From contig NZ_JBGCCK010000023.1 in assembly GCF_041262525.1 (NCBI RefSeq), forward strand, positions 56,735-120,734: a stretch of DNA of 64,000 nt. The letters run 5' to 3'. Shown piece by piece: positions 51,672-59,062 of this stretch. Numbering within the stretch: position 1 is the stretch's first letter; every line of letters starts with the position of its first letter. Below the pieces are notes generated by a model, which did no database searches, was not told the DNA's origin, and saw nothing but the letters and a program-made list of their open reading frames with translations. Both the position numbers and the translations under genes were made by a program. This DNA is from Streptacidiphilus sp041262525 (GTDB lineage: Bacteria > Actinomycetota > Actinomycetes > Streptomycetales > Streptomycetaceae).

Positions 51672-51705
51672 AACGCCCCGTCCGGCTTTGGCCGGGCGGG
51701 GCGTT
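51672..51705 (+). terminator. terminator after antiporter
   Basis: AACGCCCCGTCCGGC and GCCGGGCGGGGCGTT form a 15-bp stem (one mismatch) with TTTG loop, followed by TCGCTTTC. It lies 26 bp after the stop. Confidence 0.78.
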
Positions 51706-51811
51706 TCGCTTTCGAGCGTCAGTCGCTATGCTCAGTCCTGCTCATCCTGATGCTAATTTGCGCAGTAATGAACAGCCGTATCGAACAATCAACAAAGAGA
51801 AGGTGTCGCCG

Positions 51812-52714
51812 GTGACCGTCGCCTCGCAGACCTCCGTGGAGATCGCCTCACAGCCCGCGCTCTGGCAGCGCGCGCTGGACCTGCTGCCGTCGTTCACGGA
51901 CCTGCTGCCGCGAACCGGCGAGCGGGTCGCCGTGGTCGGCTGCGGCACGTCGTGGTTCATGGCCCAGGCCTACGCCGCTCTGCGGGAGGGCGCGGGCCTG
52001 GGCGAGACCGACGCGTTCGCCGCGTCCGAGGCCCCGCTCGGCGCAGGTTTCGCACGGCGCTACGACCGGGTGCTCGCGCTGACGCGGTCCGGTACGACGA
52101 CGGAGGTGCTGGCACTGCTGGACGCCGTGCGCGGTCAGGTGGCCACGACCGCGATCACCGCCGACCCGAACACACCGATCGCCGATCTGGCGCAGGACCT
52201 GGTCGTGCTCGACTGGGCCGACGAGCGCTCGGTCGTGCAGACCCGGTTCCCCACCTCGCAGATGGTGCTGCTCCGCGCGCACTTGGGCGAGGACGTCTCG
52301 GGGCTGCCCGCGCAGGCCGCGCAGGCGCTGGAGCAGCCGCTGGACAAGGAGTTGGTCGAGGCCGAGCAGGTCTCCTTCCTCGGGCGCGGCTGGAGCTACG
52401 GCATCGCGCGCGAGGCGGCGTTGAAGGTGCGCGAGACGGCGGCGTGGTGGACCGAGTCCTACCCGGCGATGGAGTACCGGCACGGCCCGATCAGCGTCGC
52501 GCGGCCCGGCCGCGCGGTGTGGAGCCTCGGCCCCTTGCCGGACGGCCTCGCCGAGCAGGTACGGGCCACCGGCGCGCACCTGGTGACGGCCCGCCACGAC
52601 CCGCTAGCGGAGCTGGTCAAGGTGCAGCGCCTGGGCGTCGCGCTGGCGGAGCGGCTCGGCCGCGACGTCGACAACCCGCAGCACCTGACCCGGTCGGTGG
52701 TGCTCTCCTCGTGA
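51812..52714 (+). CDS. SIS-domain sugar-phosphate isomerase/deaminase-like protein
   Basis: This 300-aa protein is called from GTG 51812 (GAGAAGG upstream). An ATG at 51728 is in frame but its 28 extra codons look like leader. Two SIS domains are seen: VAVVGCGTSWFMAQAYAALRE with LALTRSGTTTEVLALLDAV, and QVSFLGRGWSYGIAREAALKVRETAAWWTESYPAMEYRHGPIS. The GCGTS and SGTTTE motifs are those of sugar-phosphate SIS proteins such as AgaS and NagB-II. It probably isomerises or deaminates an amino-sugar phosphate, feeding the coupled kinase and aldolase. It overlaps the kinase gene by 4 bp. Confidence 0.87.
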   Translation: MTVASQTSVEIASQPALWQRALDLLPSFTDLLPRTGERVAVVGCGTSWFMAQAYAALREGAGLGETDAFAASEAPLGAGFARRYDRVLALTRSGTTTEVLALLDAVRGQVATTAITADPNTPIADLAQDLVVLDWADERSVVQTRFPTSQMVLLRAHLGEDVSGLPAQAAQALEQPLDKELVEAEQVSFLGRGWSYGIAREAALKVRETAAWWTESYPAMEYRHGPISVARPGRAVWSLGPLPDGLAEQVRATGAHLVTARHDPLAELVKVQRLGVALAERLGRDVDNPQHLTRSVVLSS

Positions 52715-53994
52715 TCGTCACGGTCACCCTCAACGCGGCGCTGGACGTGACGTATGTCGTCGACGGCGTGACGCTCGGTGCGACGCACCGGGTCCGGTCC
52801 GTCGCTCAGCGGGCGGGCGGCAAGGGCGTCAACGCGGCGCGGGTGCTGGCCGCGCTCGGCGAGCCGGCCCTGGCCCTCGGCCTAGCGGGCGGGGCGACCG
52901 GCGACGCGCTGCGCGCGGAGCTCGCGGCGTCCGGCGTCCCGCACCGGCTGACGCCGATCGCGGGCGCGACGCGTCGTGCGGTGGCGGTGGTGGACGCGGC
53001 GGCGGGCGGCGGGGCGAGCGGCGGCGGGGTGACCGGATTCTGGGAGCCGGGGCCGATGGTGACGGCGGAGGAGTTCGAGCGCTTCGTCCGGGACGACTTC
53101 CTGCCGTCCCTGGCGACCGCGCGGGCGGTGGTCCTCTCCGGCAGCCTGCCGCCGGGCGTGCCGGTCGACGCGTACGCCCGGCTGGTCCGTCTGGCGGCGG
53201 ACGCCGGCGTGCCGGCGCTGGTCGACGCCGACGGGCCCGCGCTGCGGGCCGCGCTTGGGGCGCGGCCGGCCCTGGTCAAGCCGAACGCGGAGGAGGCGCG
53301 ACGCGCGCTCGGGCTCGGCCTCGGGCTCGGGCTCGGGCTCGACGATGCGGACGGCTTGGGACAGTCTGCCGCAGTGGGCTGGCGCGGCCACGACCCGGAC
53401 GACGCGGTGCTGCCGGTCGCGCGGGACGCGCGCACGGCGCCCCTGGCCGGACCGGACGCGGAGGCTGCACGACTCTCCTCGCGCCACGCTGCCGAGAGCG
53501 CGGCAAGGCCCGAAGCGAGCAGCGCGCGACCACGTCGAGCGGGGGCGGCCACTCCTGGGGTGACCTGCGAGGACGAGGGCGGATCAAGATCGCCGAATGC
53601 TTCACGTGAAACATTTGGCGATCTTGGTTCTGACAGCGCGACAGGCACCGAAAACGCCCTGCCCTCAGCGTTGGCCCGTGCGCTCGTCGCCGCCGGGGCG
53701 CGCGCCGCCGTGGTGTCGGCGGGGCCGGACGGGCTGGCTGCCGACTGGGGCGGCGAGGCCTTGCGCGCTGTGCCGCCGCGACTCGTCGCCGGCAATCCGA
53801 CCGGCGCGGGTGACGCCGCCTCCGCCGCGCTCGCTCTCGCCCTGGCGCGGCGTCAGCCGCCCGCCGAGGCGCTCGCCGAGGCCGTCGCGCTCTCGGCGGC
53901 AGCCGTCGCCGCGCCGCTCGCGGGCGACTTCGACGCCGAGCTGTACGCGGAGCTCCGGCCGCTGGTCGCCGTCCGCGCCGTTGTGGCCCGCTGA
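52711..53994 (+). CDS. PfkB-family kinase (1-phosphofructokinase/tagatose-6-P kinase-like) with large insertion
   Basis: This 427-aa protein starts at GTG 52711, coupled to the SIS gene. PfkB motif 1 is AGGKGVNAARVLAALG (about 35-50), and motif 2 NPTGAGDAASAALALAL (362-378) with catalytic Asp 368. LVKPNAEEARRALG (188-201) matches the family. The usual length is about 310 aa. Here residues about 202-315 are an extra low-complexity stretch: a Gly-Leu tandem repeat (CTCGGG units), then Ala/Arg/Pro-rich sequence holding a 42-bp DNA palindrome. Both kinase halves remain in frame, so the enzyme may fold with the insertion as a loop. It phosphorylates fructose-1-P or tagatose-6-P for the downstream aldolase. 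Confidence 0.85.
   Translation: MIVTVTLNAALDVTYVVDGVTLGATHRVRSVAQRAGGKGVNAARVLAALGEPALALGLAGGATGDALRAELAASGVPHRLTPIAGATRRAVAVVDAAAGGGASGGGVTGFWEPGPMVTAEEFERFVRDDFLPSLATARAVVLSGSLPPGVPVDAYARLVRLAADAGVPALVDADGPALRAALGARPALVKPNAEEARRALGLGLGLGLGLDDADGLGQSAAVGWRGHDPDDAVLPVARDARTAPLAGPDAEAARLSSRHAAESAARPEASSARPRRAGAATPGVTCEDEGGSRSPNASRETFGDLGSDSATGTENALPSALARALVAAGARAAVVSAGPDGLAADWGGEALRAVPPRLVAGNPTGAGDAASAALALALARRQPPAEALAEAVALSAAAVAAPLAGDFDAELYAELRPLVAVRAVVAR
53310..53341 (+). repeat. CTCGGG-type hexanucleotide repeat in kinase gene
   Basis: About five tandem copies of CTCGGC/CTCGGG encode the GLGLGLGLGL run at the start of the kinase insertion. The unit is a multiple of three, so slippage keeps the frame. 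Confidence 0.7.
53585..53626. promoter_or_regulatory. 42-bp palindrome with parS-like core inside kinase gene
   Basis: The centre TGCTTCACGTGAAACA (53598-53613) differs at one base from the ParB site consensus TGTTTCACGTGAAACA. The arms extend outward (CAAGATCGCC and GGCGATCTTG), with 19 of 21 positions paired in total. It lies in the non-conserved insertion of the PfkB protein. It may be a true parS site, a degenerate one, or a palindromic element. Confidence 0.55.
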
Positions 53995-54057
53995 GGCTTC
54001 ACCCCACCACCCACTCCCCCGCTAGCACCCACTCCCACGATCCTGGAGCCACCCACC

Positions 54058-54882
54058 GTGCCTCTCGTCCCCCTGCAGCGGATACTCGACGAACGTCCCG
54101 TCTTCGCCTTCAACGTCATCCAGATCGAGCACGCCGAAGCGATCCTCGCCGGGGCCGAGCAGGCCAAGGCGCCGGTCGTGCTGCAGATCAGCGAGAACGC
54201 CGTCCGCTACCACGGCGTGCTCGCTCCCCTCGCCGCCGCGACGCGCCTCGCTGCCGAGCACAGCGGCGCGCAGGCGGCGCTGCATCTGGACCACGCGACC
54301 GACGAGCGGCTGATCCGCGAGGCCGCCGCGTGCGGATTCGGATCGGTGATGTACGACGGGTCGAAGCTCGCATGGGCGGAGAACCTGAGCAGCACGGCCG
54401 AGGTGACCGCCTGGTGCCACGCCAACGGACTCTTCGTGGAGGCCGAGTTGGGCGAGATCGGCGGCAAGGACGGCGCGCATGCGCCGGGCGTGCGGACGGA
54501 CCCGGCGGAAGCCGCCGAGTTCGTCGCACGGACGGGCGTGGACGCGCTCGCCGTCGCGGTCGGCAGCGAGCACGCGATGACGTCCCGCACGGCGACACTC
54601 GACCTCGCGCTCATCACGCGGCTGCGCGAGGCCGTCCCGGTTCCGCTGGTGCTGCACGGCTCGTCCGGCGTGCCCGACGAGGCGCTGGTCGCTGCCGCCG
54701 CGGCCGGGATGCGCAAGATCAACGTCTCGACCCACCTGAACCGCCTCTTCACCGAGGCGGTCCGCGACGCGCTCGCCGCCGATCCGAAGCTCGTCGACCC
54801 GCGCACGTGGCTCGCGCCGGGCCGGGACGCCGTCTCGGCGGAGGTGGCCCGGCTGCTGTCTCTCCTCGACGGCGCTCGCTGA
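54058..54882 (+). CDS. class II fructose-bisphosphate/tagatose-bisphosphate aldolase
   Basis: This 274-aa protein starts at GTG 54058. The class II aldolase family is shown by VFAFNVIQIEHAEAILAGAE, ALHLDHATDERLIREAAACGFGSVMYDGSKL (first zinc His in LDHATD), VEAELGEIGGKDGAH and VLHGSSGVPDEALVAAAAAGMRKINVST (LHGSSG zinc site). The length suits GatY/KbaY-type tagatose-bisphosphate aldolases or short FBP aldolases. It lies 63 bp after the kinase gene and should cleave the bisphosphate formed there to dihydroxyacetone phosphate and glyceraldehyde-3-phosphate. Confidence 0.88.
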   Translation: MPLVPLQRILDERPVFAFNVIQIEHAEAILAGAEQAKAPVVLQISENAVRYHGVLAPLAAATRLAAEHSGAQAALHLDHATDERLIREAAACGFGSVMYDGSKLAWAENLSSTAEVTAWCHANGLFVEAELGEIGGKDGAHAPGVRTDPAEAAEFVARTGVDALAVAVGSEHAMTSRTATLDLALITRLREAVPVPLVLHGSSGVPDEALVAAAAAGMRKINVSTHLNRLFTEAVRDALAADPKLVDPRTWLAPGRDAVSAEVARLLSLLDGAR

Positions 54883-54898
54883 GCCGCCATGGATCCTT

Positions 54899-54940
54899 GA
54901 CGCAGGATCCGCGACGCAGGATCCGCGACGCGGGATCGGT
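54899..54940. repeat. 14-bp tandem repeat between convergent genes
   Basis: The unit ACGCAGGATCCGCG recurs, with partial first and last copies, between the aldolase stop and the DeoR-type gene. No terminator stem is clear; the repeat may be slippage. Confidence 0.55.
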
Positions 54941-54983
54941 CAGCGCAGGGCAGTCAGCCGGAGCGGAATCAGCTCCCGAGAGG

Positions 54984-55781
54984 TCAGCCCAGGATCACCC
55001 GGACCCCCGCCGCGGCCAGCGCGCTGCGCTCGGGCTCGGCGGGGTCGGTGTCCGTGACGAGGGTGTCGATCTCGTCCAGCGGGCAGATCGAGGCGAAGGT
55101 CGCCTGGCCGAGCTTGCTGGCGTCCGCGAGGACGACCGCCCGCGAGGCCACGCGGAGGAAGGCGCGGTCGGTGTGGGCCTCCATCTCGTCGTGGGTAGTG
55201 CAGCCGGCGGTCGCGCTGAGGCCGTCGACGCCGATGAAGGCGAAGTCGAGGCGGTAGCGGGCGAGGTGCTGGTCGGCGGCCGGGCCGACCAGTTCGTAGC
55301 TGGCGCTGCGGGCCTGGCCGCCGATGACGACGAGCCGGATCTCCGGACGGACGATCAGGTCCGCGGCGATGTTCACCGCGTTGGTCACCACCGTCAGTTG
55401 CCCCTCCCGGCTGCCGTCCCCGCTGCCGTCCCCGCCCCCGCAGCGTTCGGCCAGGACGCGGGCGAGGGCGCTGACCGTGCTGCCTCCCGCGAGGCCGACG
55501 ACCGCGCCGGTCGGGATCAACTCCGCCGCAGCCTCCGCGATCCTGCGCTTCTCGTCCTGCTGTCGGCCCGCGCGGTGACGCAGCGGCAGCTCCAGGTTGA
55601 CGCTGCCGGTCACCGCGCCGCCGTGAGTGCGGCGCAGCAGGCCCTGCTCGTCCAGGGCCTGGAGGTCGCGCCGGACCGTGGCGCCCGAGACGCCGAGAAG
55701 ATCGGCGAGCTGGTGCACGTCGGCGCTGCCCGCGCGGGCGACGTGATCGAGGATTCGGGCGAAGCGATCGGCCTTGAGCAT
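54984..55781 (-). CDS. DeoR family repressor of sugar catabolism
   Basis: This 265-aa protein starts at ATG 55781. The N-terminal DeoR winged helix reads ILDHVARAGSADVHQLADLLGVSGATVRRDLQALDEQGLLRRTHGGAV. The sugar-phosphate sensor domain follows (VGLAGGSTVSALARVLAE, VVTNAVNIAADLI, DFAFIGVDGLSATAGCTTHDEMEAH, VVLADASKLG). Such proteins repress sugar operons and respond to a phosphorylated sugar. It converges with the SIS-kinase-aldolase operon and likely controls it. A Gly/Asp-rich insertion (GGGDGSGDGSREG) lies in the effector domain. Confidence 0.92.
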   Translation of the reverse strand: MLKADRFARILDHVARAGSADVHQLADLLGVSGATVRRDLQALDEQGLLRRTHGGAVTGSVNLELPLRHRAGRQQDEKRRIAEAAAELIPTGAVVGLAGGSTVSALARVLAERCGGGDGSGDGSREGQLTVVTNAVNIAADLIVRPEIRLVVIGGQARSASYELVGPAADQHLARYRLDFAFIGVDGLSATAGCTTHDEMEAHTDRAFLRVASRAVVLADASKLGQATFASICPLDEIDTLVTDTDPAEPERSALAAAGVRVILG

Positions 55782-55899
55782 GCCGTGAGTCTACGAGGGC
55801 GAGGCGCGAGGATAGCTGGAACCATCCCTTCCTGTCCGGAGATTCCGGCACCCTGCGTTCCTGGTCGGCCACCTACGGTACTCATGAGGTGGGAGGGAT

Positions 55900-57147
55900 G
55901 TGTCCTTGCTGTTCACCCGTCATCGTATCCGCCGTGCCGCCGTCACCACCGACCCACCGCCGCCCGCGCCCGCGCCGGTCTGTCCGGTCGTGCACCAGCG
56001 TCCGTCCGGCCAGAGCCCTGGCCACGCCGTCAGCCCGGCGCCGAGGCCAGTACCGTACGTCACGCCGAACGCCGCACCGCCGTACCGGGCGGCGGAGGAG
56101 TTCATCCGCCGTTACACCGCCGAGTCCCCGCAGGTGGAGGACCCGGAGCCGCGCCTCGCCGAGGTCCGGGCGGAGCTCGACGCGTACGGCACCTACACGC
56201 ACACGTCCGACGAGCTCGCCTACGGTGCCCGCGTCGCCTGGCGGAACGCGGCCCGCTGCATCGGCCGGCTGTACTGGCGCAGCCTGGTCGTCCGCGACCT
56301 GCGGCATCTGCGCCGGGCGGACGACATCGCCGAGCAGTCCTTCGAGCACCTTCGCCTGGCCGCCAACGGCGGACGGATCCGACCGGTCATCAGCGTCTTC
56401 GCCCCCGACCTGCCCGGGCGGCCCGCACCGCGGCTGCTGAACGAGCAACTGGTCCGCTACGCCGACGACCCGCGCAGCGCCGAGCGCGCCGAGCTGGCGC
56501 GCGAGCTCGGCTGGAAGGGCGGCGAGGGGCCGTTCGAACCGCTGCCGCTGCTGGTGCAGACCTCGCCGGAGCGGCCGCCCGAGTGGTACGAACTCCCCGA
56601 CGACGCCCTGCTGGAGGTGCGGCTGACCCACCCCACCGAGCCGGCCTTCGCCGGGCTCGGCCTGCGTTGGTACGCGATACCGGCGGTCAGTGACATGACG
56701 CTGGAGATCGGCGGCGTCCACTACCCCTGCGCGCCGTTCAACGGCTGGTACATGGGCACCGAGATAGGCTCACGCAACCTCGCCGACCCCGACCGCTACG
56801 ACCGCCTGCGGGCGGTGGCCGAGGTCTTCGGCCTCGACACCTCCCACGAGCGCACGCTCTGGCGTGACCGCGCGCTGGTCGAGCTGAACGCGGCGGTGCT
56901 GCACTCCTTCGCCCGCGCGGAGGTCACCATGGCGGACCATCACACCGAATCGCGCCGCTTCCTGACCCACATCGAGCGGGAGAAACGTTACGGCAGACCG
57001 GTCCCCACCGACTGGTCCTGGATCGTGCCCCCGCTCTCGGGCGGATCGACGGCCGTCTTCCACCGCTACTACGATCCGCCCGACGCGACCGTCCGCCCGG
57101 CGTTCCTGCGCCGGGCGGACGCGTGGGCCGAGCCGCACGCCGACTGA
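55900..57147 (+). CDS. nos: bacterial nitric oxide synthase oxygenase
   Basis: This protein is up to 415 aa from GTG 55900; the start is uncertain because the GGGAGGG is very close and the first about 55 residues are Pro/Ala-rich and not conserved. The catalytic domain shows the haem-thiolate motif WRNAARCIGRLYW (Cys 120), then PLPLLVQTSPERPPEWYELPDD, and NGWYMGTEIGSRNLAD (281-296) with the Glu (288) that binds the arginine guanidinium. C-terminal MADHHTESRRFLTHIEREKRYGRPVPTDWSWIVPPLSGG completes the pterin/substrate region. It lacks a reductase domain, as in Bacillus and Streptomyces NOS, and makes NO from arginine using cellular reductases. Confidence 0.93.
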   Translation: MSLLFTRHRIRRAAVTTDPPPPAPAPVCPVVHQRPSGQSPGHAVSPAPRPVPYVTPNAAPPYRAAEEFIRRYTAESPQVEDPEPRLAEVRAELDAYGTYTHTSDELAYGARVAWRNAARCIGRLYWRSLVVRDLRHLRRADDIAEQSFEHLRLAANGGRIRPVISVFAPDLPGRPAPRLLNEQLVRYADDPRSAERAELARELGWKGGEGPFEPLPLLVQTSPERPPEWYELPDDALLEVRLTHPTEPAFAGLGLRWYAIPAVSDMTLEIGGVHYPCAPFNGWYMGTEIGSRNLADPDRYDRLRAVAEVFGLDTSHERTLWRDRALVELNAAVLHSFARAEVTMADHHTESRRFLTHIEREKRYGRPVPTDWSWIVPPLSGGSTAVFHRYYDPPDATVRPAFLRRADAWAEPHAD

Positions 57148-57173
57148 GGATCCAGTGACGATCCGGCTGAGGG

Positions 57174-58085
57174 TCAGCCCTTCGTCGCGCCCAGCGTCAG
57201 GCCCGCGATGAAGTGGCGCTGGAGCAGGAAGAACAGGATGACGGTCGGGAGGGCGACCAGCACTGAGCCTGCCGCGAGCAGGTTGTAGTCCGTGAAGAAC
57301 TCCCCCCGGAGGTTGTTGAGGGCGCTGGTGACCGGCATCTTGTCGCCGGAGGACATCAGCACCAGTGCCCACAGGAAGTCGTTGTAGACCCAGGCGAACT
57401 CCAGTGTGGCCAGGGCCGCGAGCGCCGGGCGGCAGAGCGGCAGGGTGATCCGCCAGAACTGGGTCCAGACGCCCGCGCCGTCCATGATCGCGGCCTCGAT
57501 CAGCTCGTCCGGCAGCGCCCGCATGAAGTTGCTGAGCACGAAGACGCAGAAGCCGGTCTGGAAGGCCACGTGAATGGCGATGACTCCCCAGTAGGAGTCG
57601 TACATCGTCATCGAGTCCGACATCCAGTACGGCAGCGGCAGCCGCGTGAACAGCTCGTACAGCGGGGTGACCATGACCTGCGGCGGCAGGAGGTTGCCCG
57701 CCGTGAAGAGGATCAGGATCGCGAAGCCGCCGCGGATGCGGACCCGGGAGATGCAGAAGGCCACGAACGAGGCGAAGAAGAGCGTCAGCAGGACCGCGGG
57801 AACCGCGATCAGGAGGGTGTTGACGAAGTACTTGCTCATCCCCGACTGCGAGAAGGCCTGCCGGTAGTAGTCGAAGCTCAGATGGTGCGGCAGCGAGAAG
57901 TAGCCGTACTTCGCCGTCTCCTGGTAGGGCCGCAGCGAGGCGTAGACGGCCAGCAGCAGCGGCGCGAGCCAGACCAGGGAGACGGTCATCAGGAAGGTGT
58001 GCAGCCCGAGCCGGGCCGGCTTGACGCCCGGTCGGCGCTGCCCGACCGCCCGCCCCCGCAGCGGGCGCACCGTGGTCGCGCTCAC
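57174..58085 (-). CDS. carbohydrate ABC importer permease (MalG-like)
   Basis: This 303-aa protein has six TM helices and the EAA loop EAAIMDGAGVWTQFWRITLPL before the last helices. The N-terminus is basic (LRGRAVGQRRPGVKPARLG). WLAPLLLAVYASLRPYQE and FASFVAFCISRVRIRGG are typical of MalG-type permeases. It is the last gene of the importer operon and overlaps the MalF-like gene by 4 bp. No ATPase gene follows; in streptomycetes several sugar importers share the MsiK ATPase encoded elsewhere. Confidence 0.92.
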   Translation of the reverse strand: MSATTVRPLRGRAVGQRRPGVKPARLGLHTFLMTVSLVWLAPLLLAVYASLRPYQETAKYGYFSLPHHLSFDYYRQAFSQSGMSKYFVNTLLIAVPAVLLTLFFASFVAFCISRVRIRGGFAILILFTAGNLLPPQVMVTPLYELFTRLPLPYWMSDSMTMYDSYWGVIAIHVAFQTGFCVFVLSNFMRALPDELIEAAIMDGAGVWTQFWRITLPLCRPALAALATLEFAWVYNDFLWALVLMSSGDKMPVTSALNNLRGEFFTDYNLLAAGSVLVALPTVILFFLLQRHFIAGLTLGATKG

Positions 58086-59062
58086 CTCTTCTCCTCACGA
58101 AGTTCCGTCATGCAGTAGGCGACGATGCAGCCCACCGAGATGAGCAGCAGCACCACCGCGATCGCCGAGCCGAAGCCGATCCGACTGGCCTCGCCGATGA
58201 TGTTGTCGGTGATCAGCACGGAGAGCAGTTCGAGCCCGTTCTTGCCGTTGTTGATCGCGTAGACGATGTCGAAGGCGCGCAGCGCCTCGATCACGGTGAT
58301 CACGCCGACGATGACGTTGACCGGTCGCATCACCGGGAAGACGACGCGGAAGAAGGTCTGCCGCGAGCTGGCACCGTCGATCGCGGCGGCCTCCTTCAGC
58401 GTGGGGTCCACCGACTTGAGCCCGGCCAGGTAGAGCACCATGACGTAGCCGGAATGGCGCCAGCCGGCCATCAGCAGCACCATCCAGATGTTCAGATGCG
58501 GGTCGCCGATCCAGTCGACCGGGTGGCTGCCGGGGCCGGTCTGCCCCAGCAGCGCGTTGAGCGCTCCGTTGTCGCGGGAGAAGATCAGCTGGGAGATGAA
58601 GCCGATCACCGCGAGCGAGAGCACCACCGGCAGGTAGATCGCGCTCTGGTAGAAGCGGCTGAACCGGATCTTGCGGTCCAGCAGCACCGCGAAGAGCAGC
58701 CCGAGCGGGGTGGCCACCACCGCGAGGAAGGCCAGCCAGAGCAGGTTGTGGTAGATCGCGGTCGCGAACGGCGGGTAGTTGGTGAACAGTTCCTTGTAGT
58801 TGGCGACACCGACCCACTTGATGGAGCCGATGCCGTCCCAGCCGGTGAACGAGAGCCCCACCGAGGCCAACGTGGTCGCCCAGACCAGCACGAGGTCGAA
58901 GAGCAGCGGCAGACCGAGGAGCAGCCCGATCACCAGGCGGTCGCGAGTGGTGAGCCGACGCATGCGGCGCCGCCGCCCCGGGGTGGGGGCGGCGGGCGTC
59001 ACGGGCGTCGCCTGCGTTTCGGTCGTGGTCACGGTGGTGTCGAGCTCAGCCTTCGGTCGCAT
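58082..59062 (-). CDS. carbohydrate ABC importer permease (MalF-like)
   Basis: This 326-aa protein is called from ATG 59062, overlapping the binding-protein gene by 17 bp; a later GTG would remove the overlap and give VTTTETQATPV. A Thr/Pro-rich N-terminus precedes a basic RRRRMRR segment and six TM helices. The EAA loop is EAAAIDGASSRQTFFRVVFPVMRP. SIYLPVVLSLAVIGFISQLIFSRDNGALNALLG matches MalF-type periplasmic/TM segments. It pairs with the MalG-like subunit. Confidence 0.92.
   Translation of the reverse strand: MRPKAELDTTVTTTETQATPVTPAAPTPGRRRRMRRLTTRDRLVIGLLLGLPLLFDLVLVWATTLASVGLSFTGWDGIGSIKWVGVANYKELFTNYPPFATAIYHNLLWLAFLAVVATPLGLLFAVLLDRKIRFSRFYQSAIYLPVVLSLAVIGFISQLIFSRDNGALNALLGQTGPGSHPVDWIGDPHLNIWMVLLMAGWRHSGYVMVLYLAGLKSVDPTLKEAAAIDGASSRQTFFRVVFPVMRPVNVIVGVITVIEALRAFDIVYAINNGKNGLELLSVLITDNIIGEASRIGFGSAIAVVLLLISVGCIVAYCMTELREEKR

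Noticed and set aside
51728..51811. N-terminal extension of the SIS protein from ATG 51728
   Set aside because: The 28 extra codons are AT-richer and unlike the rest of the gene, and a good Shine-Dalgarno sequence lies before GTG 51812. The stretch is more likely a promoter/leader region.
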